Below are positions 1-12,450 of a stretch of 64,000 bases of DNA, piece after piece (position 1 is the stretch's first letter; each line of letters opens with the position of its first letter). Under the pieces are notes generated by a model. The model was not told where the DNA came from. It worked only from the letters and a program-made list of their open reading frames with translations, and did no database searches. This DNA comes from Archivesica marissinica (taxonomy: Eukaryota; Mollusca; Bivalvia; Venerida; Vesicomyidae): positions 56,965,931-57,029,930 of the forward strand of contig CM026404.1 of NCBI GenBank assembly GCA_014843695.1, given 5' to 3'. A program made the position numbers and the translations under genes.

Positions 1-73
1 CTGATGGGGGATCGAACATGCGATCCCTGGATTACCAGTTCAACGTATTAACCACTGGACTACAGATCCGTCT
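1..73 (-). repeat. tRNA-Thr-like SINE (family A), head only, cut by window edge
   Basis: On the minus strand this is the tRNA-like head of the family A SINE seen complete at 44,190-44,488: A box, anticodon-stem region and the B box GGTTCGATCCC in altered form (here GTTCGATCCCC). The rest of the element lies outside the window. Confidence 0.7.
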
Positions 74-292
74 GTGTGTGAGATTGATTTGAGAATTCTC
101 CCTATTTATACCCTCTCAAACCAGTTCAAACCAGATTCCAGGTAGGAAGGTATAGATCGAAAATTTGAAGCTTCAGTTTGTCACGTTTAATTGCTTCACA
201 TCATTTTTGAAGCTGAAGTCTACGCAAACGTTCATAATTTTTTTAAATCGTCTTCACTGTGAAAACAGAACACAAAAAGCAACGCAAAACAG

Positions 293-652
293 TAGTCAGT
301 TACTGCCCCTGAATACTCCTAAAAGTATATTGGTCCTCTTAATTGGTTTCCTCTGTTTTCATCGTTGTTTCCTTTGCACCGCATGTTTTCCATTTTTATC
401 AGTATTCTCGTCTTATTATAAAAATAGTTAAATCTCGACATATATCCTTTAGCATATTTCAATGGATACCGTATTGTAAAAATTGGTTCAATTAATTAAC
501 ATGATTTTGATAACATTACATTTATCCTAACACAACATCCGTTTAGACGACAACAGTAAAAACAAAGGATTCCAACTAAAAGGACCAATATACATTTCGG
601 AATAAATCTGACTTTATCCATCAAGGGAGGTAATAGAAAACCAGTAATGTCT
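293..652. repeat. Fold-back MITE-like repeat, copy 1
   Basis: This stretch recurs, diverged, at about 38,056-38,385. The two halves are imperfect inverted repeats: a TATTGGTCCT block near 330 is matched by AGGACCAATA near 579. No coding capacity is seen. Positions 74-292 and 653-968 around it hold nothing I can identify. Confidence 0.6.
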
Positions 653-968
653 CTCATTGGAACAACTGAAAGTGACTTGAACTTGTTTCAATTGATTTTC
701 CATGTTTTTTCAATGCATGAACAATTCACTCTCAACACGGTTTGCTATATTAGGTTCTATATAATCGAAAGATAAAAATCTTCACGCAACAATTTCAATT
801 TTTTCGTTTTTATTTTACAGGGGTATTTCAAAATTTCAAAGCAAAAGTTAATAATGATGTTAATTTTCCTCATGTGGTCATAAATGCACACTGCTAAAAA
901 TGTAAAGCAACAACACATCAGTGTGCTGTACAGCTTATGGAAAAAACAAAAATCATTAAGATTTACGC

Positions 969-1493
969 TTAACCCTTTCCCACATAGAAGCACCTCTTGA
1001 CGCCATTACCAATACGACATACATTGCCAATGTAGTAGCCAAATCAATGTTCATAATAAAGGCCAGAATTTTATGTAGTCTCAGAAATATCTATGTAGGT
1101 GGGATAGATATGGCCACTACGTATCCACTGCATGATAGCTAAATGGCTGTCGTTTGTATGGAGATATAATAGTATATTAACCTAAATCTCTATGTAGTCC
1201 CAGTAATATCTATGTAGGTGGAATAGATATGGCCACTACATGATAGCTAAATGGCTGTCGTTTGTATGGAGATATAATAGCATATTAACCTAAATGAAGG
1301 AAAGGGCTAAATGGCTGTCATTTGTATGGAGATATAATAGTATAATATTAACCTAAATGAAGGAAAAGGTTAAGTGGCTGTCGTTTGTATGGAGATATAA
1401 TAGTATATTAACCTAAATGAAGGAAAGGGTTAAATGGCTGTCGTTTGTATGGAGATAAAATAGTATATTAACCTAAATGAAGGAAAGGGTTAA
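969..1493 (-). mobile_element. TTAA-flanked MITE (family P3), copy with expanded end
   Basis: The element is bounded by TTAACCC at the left and GGGTTAA at the right, which fits a non-autonomous piggyBac-like element (TTAA target duplication is the family's known habit; the assignment is inference). It shares sequence with the copies at 23,223-24,303 and 45,711-47,063. The part from about 1,300 to 1,493 is a tandem repeat of about 60 bp containing the element's own end (GGAAAGGGTTAA-type), about four units. Confidence 0.65.
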
Positions 1494-2334
1494 GGTTCCC
1501 TGCCACTGCAATATTGGAATATTATAACCACGAATGTGTTTGGATTCAAAACTATCAGTGATGTGTCATTTTATAACATCGTCTTAATGCAACATTCTAG
1601 ACTTAAGTTACCCGGTAGCCAACATAAAAACACTTTTAAGTCCAAGAAAAATTTGCTTGTTTAAGTGAATTATATTTCCGCATGAACATAGAAAGCCAGT
1701 ACCCAGTATAATATTCACTTCAATGCTTAATTCGGTGAAATAAAATGTGTACACTGAAACAAACAAATATCCTCGATGTCTACATGTTACCATGAAATGT
1801 GTATTATAAATCCAGGCCCGTATATTCCTGACCATAAGTCAATCTCGACATTAGTAGAGGGTACTAATTTTGGTTTGAAAAAGCTGATTTTCAACTGGAC
1901 CTTTCCATAAAGTCGAAGTACTCTATGGACTTATGACATTCGGTACGACAATGGCTTTGTCTCTCATTTTTTAATGAACCGTGGTTCAATTTGAGATGAT
2001 TCCATTACAAATCATACAAAATGCACAACCATTATGTTTGAAGTTTGCGTATCAACTTTATAATGTAAATAATTGTCTAAACAAATTGTATATTAAAGCA
2101 AATGAAACAAACAAACAAAGTTCCAAGAAATAAAATAAAAATCGTTTGTTTTCAAAATATTTGTTTATGCTAGTTTCTGTGACACAAGTCGACCTTGTAC
2201 TTTCATCATAGTTCTGGATAAGAAAACGGTCGACTAATGCCGGAAATATATGGTAGAACAAGTCTATGATAAAATCTCTAACACTAAACTAATCAACACC
2301 GGACAACTGCTCACATTCTTTCTAATGGTTTTAT
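1494..2334. other. No gene or repeat recognised
   Basis: AT-rich sequence. Short open frames here show no family resemblance and no convincing splice-site pairs. Confidence 0.4.
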
Positions 2335-2410
2335 TTAATCACATGTTTTCCTGGGCAGGTTTAGCCGACCTAAGCAATTAACCAGTACTAAACAATGTGT
2401 GTGAGATGTC
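2335..2410 (-). repeat. SINE family C fragment (tail only)
   Basis: Reverse complement of the tail of the SINEs at 47,852 and 48,652, including TTGCTTAGGTCGGCTAAGCC-type sequence in diverged form. The tRNA-like head is absent. Confidence 0.55.
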
Positions 2411-2465
2411 CTGATCAACGACATTACATACGTTTTTGTTTTGTTTTGTTTGTCTGCGAGGTTTA

Positions 2466-2748
2466 CAGGGTTCATTCTAGGTCAGAATTTTTGGGAGAAG
2501 TGAGAAAGCGCGTGATCGCTTCCTTAAATGGTGTTCTTTAATATACTTCTGCAAAATAGGGTTAAAATGCACAGTACAACCATTAAATACAACATTTGAA
2601 TAGAAGGAGTGCTTTATAATGGGCCAGTGTATCTTACTAGACACAATTTTGTTTTGTTTTGAAAACTTTTTTTAGGGAGAAGTGGGGTCCCCAGAGGGCG
2701 AAGTCAGGGTCCCTAGGGCGACAATTTCGCCCACTAAACTCATCCCTG
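2466..2748 (+). mobile_element. CAGGG-ended MITE (family H1)
   Basis: Starts CAGGGTTCATTCTAGGTCAG and ends with the complementary ...CATCCCTG, so it has terminal inverted repeats. The same element occurs at 17,472, 30,802, 50,844, 53,788 and 54,972. It has no coding capacity. The ends resemble non-autonomous hAT-like elements; superfamily is inference. Confidence 0.65.
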
Positions 2749-2799
2749 GCTTTAAAGTCGAAGTTAACAGCTTCGGTCATATGACGACTGTCACTATTG

Positions 2800-3065
2800 G
2801 TTGAGGAAGAACACAGGTGACCCTCCAAGCAATAGTTCAGCCATGGACGTGCACCCAGTTGTAGGCACGGACAGACATCCGGTTGTATATAATTCTGACA
2901 CCCACAGTGGGATTCGAACTTACATAGTTGAGGGATTTAACAGTGAGTATAAGTCAAAGACACCTAACTACTCAGCCACGATCTTACAAACGTGCCAAAT
3001 CCGAGTATCAAACCTGGGTCCCCTTGATTAGCATCCGACTATAATCACCGGACCATGTGCGCCAC
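2800..3065 (-). repeat. tRNA-derived SINE-like repeat (family E)
   Basis: On the minus strand there are two tRNA-like segments with B-box-like sequence (GTTCGAATCCC near 2,915). I see one copy only, so the family status is uncertain. Confidence 0.4.
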
Positions 3066-3110
3066 AACATTATGGCATAGATAGTTAATTGAATAGTTTG
3101 AATAATGTTA

Positions 3111-3304
3111 TTAACCCATTTGATTCTGGATACCATTCAAACAGTATTTGCAGCAAAGAACATAGGAACGTTCCGTCTGATCAGGCTCTATGCTGTTTGC
3201 TATTCAGATGATCTTGCTAAGACACTTTTGGCTATGTAGCAAACATATTTGTTATAAAATGTTTGCAAAGGCCATTAAATGTATCCAGAATGAAATGGGT
3301 TAAT
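3111..3304. mobile_element. TTAA-flanked MITE (family P2)
   Basis: Bounded by TTAACCCATTTGATTCTGGA and its complement ...TCCAGAATGAAATGGGTTAA. Other copies lie at 29,986-30,232 and 52,989-53,235. piggyBac-like by its TTAA ends and CCC/GGG termini (inference). No open frame. Confidence 0.7.
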
Positions 3305-3789
3305 GCTGATTTACACATTGATGTGTGTAAAGTCTAAAGTTAATGGGGATCTAATCAAAGGGTATGCTTGTATTATTTAAAGATTAAACACCAGCAAATA
3401 GAATACAACAAAACCCAATAAAAATTGGCAATAATTTATTGTAATATAATAATATAAACAATGCAGCTTAATTAACATGGTCACAAGTTGTGAGCTATTC
3501 AGTAATTAACATACCAATGAACTTGTCAAATCATCGCTTACTTAATTAACATGGTCACAAGTTGCGAGCTATTCCAGTAATTCACATACCAATGAACTAA
3601 ATATAAGAAATAAAATAGTTGAAACAAAAACAATTGAAAAACAAACATGTTCTCATGTTCTATGATGATGAACAGTTGTACTGAAAGTAAACCTCCTACA
3701 TTCATCCACTTTATAGAACATACTACTACCTATAATATATAATATACAACATGTAATACCAACTACTACCTATATACAACATGTATTGT
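3305..3789. other. No gene; local direct duplication
   Basis: A stretch near 3,472-3,525 (TTAACATGGTCACAAGTTG) is repeated near 3,544-3,596. A short TACTACCTAT-type motif recurs around 3,723-3,775 and again near 4,105. Nothing coding is seen. Confidence 0.45.
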
Positions 3790-4081
3790 GTGTATGTTTT
3801 ACGTTTATTTATCGTCGCTACCGGTTGCCCATATGAGCGACGCCTCCTGAAGAAATTTGTCATTTTAGATTTTTGGAGGATAGTGCAATGATACAGACAG
3901 AGACCCATTCCAGAGTCTCCTCTGGTTCTTTTACGTGCACGGTGTAAAGCACCGACACGAGACCTCGGTTTAAAGTCCCACCTGAAAGACTGTTAATTTT
4001 ATTAGGGTCAGACGGGGGGGGATCGAACCTGCGATCCCTGGATTACCAGTCCAGCGTGTTACCCACTGGACTACAGATCCG
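3790..4081 (-). repeat. tRNA-Thr-like SINE (family A)
   Basis: Full-length minus-strand copy: tRNA-like head near 4,010-4,081 with a GGT anticodon position, central body, and a tail ending in the GTTTATTTATCGTCGCTACC motif (as written on the plus strand). Confidence 0.75.
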
Positions 4082-4267
4082 TTACAACATGTAAAAACCA
4101 ACTACTACCTATTTACAACATGTACATGAAATGCAAGATAATAACTTTATAAAAATAATAATGTGAAACACTTTAATAAACGGGACACTGAATTTTGTTT
4201 CCGAATTTATGTATTATATTAATTTTCAACAAAATATATAGTATATTTGTTCCAGAAATGTGTTTTA

Positions 4268-4480
4268 AAGTTTAAACTTTATTTCAACAACTGATATTAA
4301 TCACTCTCGTTGGCTCGAATGAAAGTGTAAATGTGGTCATTCGTGCGGGAGCACCCAGAGAAAACACACCTGTCTGGCGACCACAGTACCATCTCACACG
4401 CTTCCCTGTCCGAGAATCGAAAACACGGGTTGCATTGGTGAGAAGCGAGCGCGCTAATTGGACAGCCGATCTGTTTTAAT
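4268..4480 (-). repeat. tRNA-derived SINE (family D)
   Basis: Minus-strand copy of a repeat also at 27,135, 47,340, 52,262 and 63,150. It carries a B-box-like sequence near the head and a tail with AACTGATATTAATCACTCTC-type sequence. Confidence 0.6.
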
Positions 4481-4671
4481 GATGGAAGCATAGCATGAAT
4501 GTTGCTGTTTTCATTGGTGGAATAACTAATAAAATCCACTACCCAAAGAAGATCACTATATCGATTAATATACAATGTTTATATTTGAAATTGTTACAAA
4601 ATTCAGGAAATGTACCTGAAGAATTAATTGGCTCACACCTTCAGTTAACAATGCCATTGCATCATGTCACT

Positions 4672-4916
4672 TTAACCCTTTCAACACTACATGCCTCTAA
4701 ATAGACTTACAAAAAGTGTAGATCCAGATGAGCCGGCTCATGACGAGCCATCTCATCAGGATCTGCACTTTTTGCCCGTAATAATTATTACTATTTTTAG
4801 ATAAAATTACCCATTTTGATAAATGAACTGGTCCAAAGGTAATTTTCTTATTCATTTATTGGTCTAAAAATATCATGCACCAGTCCATGTCAGTTACTTG
4901 GGGTTGAATGGGTTAC
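4672..4916. mobile_element. TTAA-flanked hairpin MITE (family P1)
   Basis: TTAACCCTTTCAACACTACA at one end and the complementary GGGGTTGAATGGGTTA at the other. The interior has a near-perfect hairpin (AGATCCAGATGAGCCGGCTC and its complement around 4,712-4,773). Seven copies occur in the window. The nested copy at 45,739 proves the TTAA target duplication. Confidence 0.75.
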
Positions 4917-5196
4917 GGAACATTTCTGGTAAATAACATCCACTCAGTGGGCTGGGCCATCTTTTATTATAATGCACATACAATAATACTCTATTCAAAT
5001 CTGTTCTAAATGTGTTGCTATTCCTATTAAATGAAGACAAAATTTAAACTCCTTGGTGTTACAAAATTCAAAACAACACATTCAGAGGAAATTCAAGGGA
5101 GAACACAGAAATGGATTTAAATGAAAACTGAAAGGTTTTTATTAAAGTTTTATCCTTGCTAATGTCTGCAGACAGTTATTGGCATTCTAAGAAACA

Positions 5197-5452
5197 TTAA
5201 CCCTTTCAACACCACAGACCTCTAAATAGGCTTATGAAAAGTGTAGATCCAGATGAGCCGGCTCGTAATGAGCCGGCTCGTGACGAGCCGTCTCATCAGG
5301 ATCTGCACTTTTTGCCAGTGATATGACTATTTTTAGACATAATTACCCATTTTGATAAATGAACTTGTCCAAATGTGATTTTCTGATTCATTTATTGGTT
5401 TATGAATATCATGGACCAGTCCATGTCAGTTACTTGGTGTTGAATGGGTTAA
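5197..5452. mobile_element. TTAA-flanked hairpin MITE (family P1)
   Basis: Second copy of the 4,672 element with intact TTAA on both sides. The hairpin loop contains a small extra repeat of the ATGAGCCGGCTCGTGA block. Confidence 0.75.
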
Positions 5453-5668
5453 CAGAAACAAAAAAGAAAGTTCTAAAAGATAACCGACAGTAAGAGCAAA
5501 ATTAGTCTAATTGAGCAGATAGTTATGAGCAATATTAGTAACAGGTAACTGGTCAGCAAATGGCAAATGTTTTTAATGTACCAATTTAGACATTACATAC
5601 AGTTCAATATGACATCCCAAACAAAGGAAATGCTTTCAATCTCATCATACAAGATAATTGCTACCATA

Positions 5669-5797
5669 GCACAGTTTCAACACAGTTCTAGACAATGAAG
5701 CACAGTTTCAACACAGTTCTAGACAATGAAGCACAGTTTCAACACAGTTCTAGACAATGAAGCACAGTTTCAACACAGTTCTAGACAATGAAGCACG
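5669..5797. repeat. 31-bp tandem repeat, about 4 units
   Basis: Unit contains CAGTTTCAACACAGTTCTAG. It lies immediately 3' of the stop codon of the minus-strand gene ending at 5,817, so it probably sits in that gene's 3' UTR or just beyond it. Confidence 0.85.
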
Positions 5798-5816
5798 GTT
5801 TCTGAGTTTAATATAT

Positions 5817-8800
5817 TCATAAATAACCAGCATGCATCTCCAGAAAGCTCTGCACATGACGTACACGATGTTTGAACAGCGTTGACACAGACGTCTTGAT
5901 TAGTCGAAGACATTTATTGTTCCAAACATGATTCGTCAGCTTCACTGGAAATCGTTTTCCTACACACTTTCTTATTGCCTTGAATCGTTTCTTTCTCGCG
6001 AGTATGTTCAGATTCATGTTTTCCAGTTCTTCCAACGTGAACAACCTAAATACGAGATCTCGGGCAAGAATGGCGGGAGTGTTCTTGCGACAGTTCTCCA
6101 CAATCCATTCGTGAATGTCATCATTCTCGTTCAGAGCATCGTCAAACATACAGTTCACCAAGTCGTCCTTCTTCGCTAGAGCCATGAGATACACCGATGA
6201 CATCCATCCAGAAATCACATATGGTTTCACATGCTTCAAACATTCAATAAGTTTAAAATTACCATCACTTGGCGACACATACTGCATTGCTGTATTTTCC
6301 GTAAGTTTGTTTCGAACAGATTTTTCCATACTTTTCATGAGATTGTTGTCACTGTTACTGCTGCTACCATCACCATCGTTTCCAAAACTTTTATACTCAC
6401 CGAGAGAATTCTCCATACTCGGAGAATGATATTCATCAACGTCACCTGTGTTCACATCAACGTAACCTGTGTTCACATCAACGTCACCTGTGTTCACATC
6501 AACGTCACATGTGTTCACATCAACGTCACCTGTGTTCACATCAACGTCACCTGTGTTCACATCAACGTCACCTGTGTTCACATCAACATAACCTGTGTTC
6601 ACATCAACGTCACCTGTGTTCACACTGCCTTGTTTACTGGCAGGTAGTCCAGTGTCTTGAGCTCCACTAGCAAATTTCTGTCCGTCTGAGATTGGAAACA
6701 TTTGCTCAGAATTCAGTAACGGTAGTGATGTTTCCAGAGGAACGGTGATTCCTGCAACCGCTGGGATACATGAATTCCCATGAACATAATTGTTGAAGCC
6801 AACAGTGTGTGGTGCATAAAACAACTGTTCGGGTAAACTTTGTCCATTGACAACATTGGGATGTATTGAAGTGTTCATATTCAAGGGGGTTGCATTGTAT
6901 TCCAATCCAGTAGCAGGCCATTTCCGATTGGCTGGAGCATCAAACATGGCATTATTGTAGCACTCAATTGCATACTGTGTAGATTCTGCGCTAGGCTCGA
7001 ACGAGTACGACTCAGTACCCATCCCGATCTCTCTCCATAATGTAGAACTGTTTTGCTCAAGAGTTGCGACTCGGGGTTCACTACCACCCGGTACATAGAA
7101 AACTCTCGGATTGTTTAATTGTACCATATTGTCTTGGGGATCGAGTTTCTTGCTATTGTCGCTATCAGACCGGCTAGTCTCGCGTTTATGCACTTTCAAC
7201 TCTATATTGTAGTCCTTCACGTTACCAGTGTTACTCAAATTCAGAGGTTGTGGAGAACTACAAGGTATTGCTGGCACGCAACTTAGAGACGATGTAACAC
7301 TCGGAGGAGTGGGTGCATAATTCGGAAACGCTGGCACATGTTGAGTGTACACAGGAAGTGTCTCATCAATGTTGGAATATTGAATTAAATCTAGTGTTGA
7401 TTCAACACCCTGATCATTCTGCCACTTCGTCGAATCAATAGTTTGAAACAACTTATCCTGTCGCGTGCGTGACATCGAACTGGTTAGATACAGCTGAGTA
7501 TCTTGAGCCTTGCCACAAATGGAACCGGTTTGCGACCACACTTTGGAGGAATCGCAGTAAGCCTGTGATGAATTCAATGATTCTGGATACTCGATGTCAG
7601 ACAGGTAACGTCTCTCAAACTGATATTCATCATCTATTTCAGACAGAGTTTTCAATTCATCTTCTGATTCAAGTTCAATCATGCTACTTAACTCTGAAGC
7701 ATTCACATGTTCACTTGCGAGCTTCCCACCATTATTGTTCTCAAACAAGTCAGAATAGTGTTTATCGGATAGTGTGATTCTAGGCAATTTTGAGCTGGAT
7801 GTGTACGATTCAGAACTATCATCTTCTGAATCAAACTTAAGATACCTTGGTCGTTTCAAATTACTGCTGTTGGTAACAATATGAGAATCTTCACTATTGT
7901 CACTATCACTTTCACTACCACTTTCACTATTGTCACTATCACTAGAGTCAGCTGTATCGGTTGACATAGTATCTGAACCATCACAATATGGCGACCAACT
8001 TCTCTGGCTTCCCACTTCTAATTTCCCACTTTGGCGTTCACTTTCATTTGACATATGTTGGGGTTCATTATCACTTTCCACACCACATGTAACTATCAAG
8101 TCACTACTTGCCTCAGAATTATTGTTTGCAACATGAATAGCAATGGGTATGGACAAATATGTATTGCTGTGCACAGGTCTCCTCTCCGGTATCAGTTTAA
8201 CAACATGCATCTTCGTCATACATAACGTATTCAGGGATCCTGGTTCATGAACTGTGCTAGCATCATAGGATTGATGTTCATCCAGATCAAGAATATCATT
8301 TGCAGCAGCATACTCAATGTTTTTATTTACATTAACAATTGTAGTTGGTGGGCTCAGGACATATTCATAATCTGGGGCCAGGGTCTGGGAGGTGCTTGAC
8401 CAGTTGTTTCCCGAAAGTTCGCTTATGTCAGCATCATAGTCATAGTCTTGTTCAGTACCAGATATTTCATTCAATGAAGATATTAAATTGCCAACAGCTA
8501 TGTGGTGGTCACAAAGTTCTGGTACAAACTTATTCACTCTTCCATCATCACAAATTTCAACATTATCAATATCTTCATCAATTACTGATGCATGTTCAGA
8601 AATGGCTTTGGAATTGTCTTCCATTTGAGATGCATCATCTGCTCCAATGTACTGCCTCACAACTGTACAAACAGCATTGGCAACCACAACATTCAAGCAA
8701 GACCCATCTACACTTGTATCAGTATCAGAAATCATCGTCTCATTCAGAGTAGTCTGTCCCTTCTCAAGGATCAGTATCTTTCTACCAACAGATACTTTCA

Positions 8801-10396
8801 CAATTTCTGGTGTAACATGTTCAGAGTGATTCACAGGTTCATCAAGGTTTATGTTTTCCTTAGTGTCATTCTCAATTGCGCTGATATTGCTAATGTCAAC
8901 AAAACTGTGTTCAGTCTCCGTATGATGACATTTCAATGACACATCAAAAAACGAGTCTTTCTCATCAGTTGTTTCGTTTGGGATTTTAGGGACAATTATA
9001 CCACACTCACTGATTTCCATTTCTGCAGCGTTTGAGGGTTGTTGGACAATATTGTTTTCAGTCCAAATGTCAGAAGCATTGTACACGGATGCATTAAAAT
9101 CTGGTCTAACTTCTCCATTAGACTTGTTGGTGTACAGGCACAATTTTGGAGGGTCATCTAACACAGGAGACGAATACAGCTGACTGTAGTTACCTATATC
9201 AAGTGAGAGAAGACGTTTCAAACTTGAGCATTTCCTCTTCATACCAACCCTTGGGGATAAAGGTGTCAAGTCACTGGCAGAAAGTTCATTATCCTCAAAG
9301 AGTTTTTGGCGAAGTTTGTTAATACGTTTGCCAAGTTTTGGATTCTTTTTTGGTGACAATGTAGCAGGTTTCCTTGTGGAGTGGCCCTTAGGAACTGAGC
9401 TAGGTGGTGGCATAAGATCACTTTCATTCAGTCCAGCACCCAATGGACTTCCAACATTCACATCGACCTTATTCACAATTTTACACCCACTCCTGTCACT
9501 GTTCAAGGGTCTTATGGGAACGTTTACCTTTTTAATACTGAACTTCTTTGGGTCGTATGTAGGTGGAGATTCCAGGTCATAGGTATCAACAGTCTTCATC
9601 GGTGTGGTACGATTGGACTGTCGGAATTCTTTCAGGCTGATCCTTTTAACAGGTGTATCATCTTCAATGAAGTCATATTCACTGTCAATATATGTATGTG
9701 GCTCCACATCAACAATATCAACGCTGTCCATTTGAACCAAGGAAGGTTCTTTCTTCAAAACACTTTCTATCATCTGGGTGTACTCCCAGGTGAGTTGTTT
9801 GGCAGACTTAGCTGGGGTACGTACAGTTGCAGCATTCTCAATATGTCTCTTCCTTGCTTCATCAATTGGCGATTCATAATGGGATTCACTTTTCATCAAG
9901 TCTGTACTGGAATAATTGACTTCGGGAGTAGATTTGGATTTGTTTACGTCAGGAATGGATGATTTTCTTATTTCCGGCATAGATTTGGTGCATGATTTTC
10001 TTACTTCAGGCATAGATTTGGTGCATGATTTTCTTACTTCAGGCATAGATTTGGTGCATGATTTTCCTATAATCTTGGTTTCCCAGTAATTTTGCAACTG
10101 TTTGAAGTTCCTTTTAGGAGTAGCCTGGGAAACCACATGAAACTCGCTCTCCAGCTTCCGCTTGCAACTAGTTATGGAAGGAATGGAGAGTATGGATTCA
10201 TCAAAAACAGAATCATCATTGGTTGCTGGAACAAGTTCATTTTCTTCATTGAACAGCGTGTCCACTGCACTCTCGGAGGTGTCACTAGGTAACTGCTCAG
10301 GTATACAGATTTTAGTTCGACCTTTGCCAACCTTAAGGTACGATGATCGTCTGCAGTCCATCTTGTTAGCCATTTGGGCTGGTGTAATCCAATGAC
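5817..10396 (-). CDS. Large terminal exon of a BEN-like-domain protein of unknown function
   Basis: One exon of 1,525 complete codons, entered through a good acceptor (TTTTTTACAG, first exon base 10,396) and ended by TGA at 5,817-5,819. The N-terminal part reads HWITPAQMANKMDCRRSSYL, which I do not recognise. Then follow three consecutive 11-residue repeats of the type KSCTKSMPEVR (about 9,950-10,065), a long low-complexity Ser/Asp/Glu segment (about 7,870-7,990), and nine heptads of VDVNTGD type (about 6,435-6,625). The last ~140 residues (5,820-6,240) are folded-looking. They contain an ILARDLVFRLFTLEELENMN stretch and a basic IRKCVGKRFP stretch, spaced as in BEN domains, which bind DNA or chromatin proteins. 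BEN assignment is by eye and moderate; a nuclear, chromatin-related role is inference. The codons before 10,396 are intron, not coding. Confidence 0.8.
6432..6640 (-). repeat. 21-bp coding tandem repeat (VDVNTGD heptads), 9 units
   Basis: Exact 21-bp units translate to VDVNTGD with occasional Y or C substitutions. The length is a multiple of three, so the frame of the large exon is kept. Likely polymorphic in copy number. Confidence 0.9.
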
Positions 10397-10749
10397 CTGT
10401 AAAAAGATATAAAAAAATATATTCTTTTACAAAGATGCAAACTGAACCAACAAGGAAATACCGGAAGACCACCAGTAATAATTTCCTTTATTGGTTTTTT
10501 GTGTGTGTGGTGGGGGGACAAAAATATGTGGACTCAAGCTGCGCTTACTTGCATACAGGCAACCACATGCCTGCATACAGGATACTATGCCACCATCTTT
10601 CTTTAATTGAGTAAATATGATCAAACAGGTACATGTTTGGTTTTTCCTTTCTTTCATTTAATAATTATTGCTGGTTCACCAGGTCTAAATAAATTAGCGG
10701 GTATTAACATATTATAATAGAACGACATTCGTGAAAGCAGAGATAACCA
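10397..10749. other. Intron sequence, no feature
   Basis: Sequence just upstream (minus strand) of the large exon. It holds the branch/polypyrimidine region of its acceptor and nothing else that I can identify. Confidence 0.5.
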
Positions 10750-10951
10750 CAGGGTTCCCGCTGTCGGTCGCCAATGGCGCCAAAAAACAAATATTTGGCG
10801 CAACTTTTTTTAAAATTTTTATTTTTTGGCACATGTCAAATACATGGCTTCAAATATTTATTTGTGAACTATATGGCTCTTAATTGGCTCCAGTGTTTTT
10901 CAATTGGCGACAGAAGTGGCGCAGACAGACATTCAAACAGAGTGAACCCTG
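10750..10951 (+). mobile_element. CAGGG-ended MITE (family H2)
   Basis: Begins CAGGGTTCCCGCTGTCGGTC and ends GAACCCTG, giving inverted termini. Other copies at 12,703-12,870 and (damaged) 22,585-22,815. Non-autonomous; hAT-like by its ends only. Confidence 0.65.
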
Positions 10952-11395
10952 ATAACCACATCAGCGATTAGATTAAAGTTCTAACATGACTTGATATTTT
11001 GTTCCTATAATCAAAAAATAAAATCTAGCATGATTCAATCTGCAATAAAACAAGACAATAACAGACGGCTAGAAGAACAGTCTGTTTTATGGCTGGTGAA
11101 TGTTGCTAACCCACCCCCATCATAAATCACATTTTATTTGTAATTTTACCCATATTTTTAATTAGTTTGCTTACACAATAATAGGCTTTTAAATTCATGA
11201 AACTATTATAAAGCAAAACACTAGTAAATATATTCTGCACAACATTGTGCATTCCACATGTATGTCATCGTGTGAATGGAGCAAACAATAACGTCCCATC
11301 AAGTACATATTTACCAAATCAAAATGTGTAAGTAGCGGCCATTTGCATAATTCTTTACAATTTTACATTGCTACGGAAATAATATTTAGTATATA
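10952..11395. other. Intron or intergenic sequence, no feature
   Basis: AT-rich. Neither strand shows an open frame with recognisable content. Confidence 0.4.
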
Positions 11396-11602
11396 CAAAT
11401 TTATTTTAGCTCGATTGCGAAATAAGTTCTTTCACTCTCGAGACCTCATTCCTGATGGAATCCATCGCCATGAGAGAGAAGAGGCATTTGGAATTTAAAT
11501 GCCTTGCCTAAGGGCACAATCGTAATGGCTCCAGCAGGGCTCGAACTCCGGACATTTCGCACCTGAAACTAATGCGCATCCATTGCGCTATCATCACGAC
11601 TT
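11396..11602 (-). repeat. tRNA-derived SINE (family B)
   Basis: Minus-strand copy of the element that is complete at 38,405-38,636. It includes the head (GATAGCGCAATGGATGCGCA on the minus strand) and the AATCGAGCTAAAATAAATTT end. Confidence 0.7.
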
Positions 11603-11825
11603 CCACAAATAATATTTGTCTTTGCCTACAGTCTGTATAGTTAATTCCTACACATCAAAAGTTCAAACAGTGTTTTATACGACAATAAATAACTAACACC
11701 ATAAATAAATTTAAAACGTTCAAAAGCTCTGCAAGATTTGTATTTGCTTTAATTAATTGTTAATTCCTGTGATCTTTAAAAAACTGACATTATAATAGAT
11801 ATAAAACGGATCATACATATCATGT

Positions 11826-12450
11826 TTGACTTCCTTTGGGACTCCCAAGCCGGATAAAATCAGTCGAAAAATTATTGTCCAAAGCTACGAAAAGGGTGGG
11901 TTAAAGATGATAGAACTGAACCAATTTATTGCGGCACTAAAAGCCAGTTGGGTAAGACGAATTACAAATAACAACAATTCTGGAAAATGGAAATTATTAT
12001 ATTTAAGTTACTTAAAACGATTTGGTGGTAATAATATTTTTGAAGGAAATTAACGAAACTGATGCAAAAAAATATATATAAACAATCCTTTTATAAGAGA
12101 TATTTTTGAGGCATGGAGTAAATTAAACTTTATTGACAATCCGGAAAACATTTCGAAACAGATTTTATGGAATAACTCAAAATTAAAAGGAAATGGAAAC
12201 ATGTTCTTCTATACAGACTGGCATGAGAGAGGAATACAATTTATTGAACACCTTTATGATTATAGAAGTAAATCCTTCTTAGAGTGTTCCAAATTTAGAA
12301 TACTATATGATATTAGTAACAATGACTATCTAATATATTTTAAATTAATTTCAGACATATTTTTTTTATCCTTCTGTAAGCCCACATTATACTATGGATT
12401 ACAAATGGGACTTCCAATAATATGGACTGGGACTGGAAAAAGTTAATGGA
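11826..12450 (+). pseudogene. LINE ORF2 fragment (non-LTR retrotransposon, L1/Tx1-like)
   Basis: Two broken frames. The first reads KISRKIIVQSYEKGGLKMIE and continues with ALKASWVRRI, a conserved block just after the reverse transcriptase domain of L1/Tx1-type ORF2. After a frame break the second carries NMFFYTDWHERGIQFIEHLY. Stops and frameshifts show a dead copy. Family call rests on motif recognition. Confidence 0.7.

Noticed and set aside
10397..10472. Extending the large BEN-like exon upstream to an ATG near 10,472
   Set aside because: A strong acceptor lies at 10,397 and the added residues are a hydrophobic AT-rich translation of intron sequence. The phase also fits the exon at 15,224-15,273.
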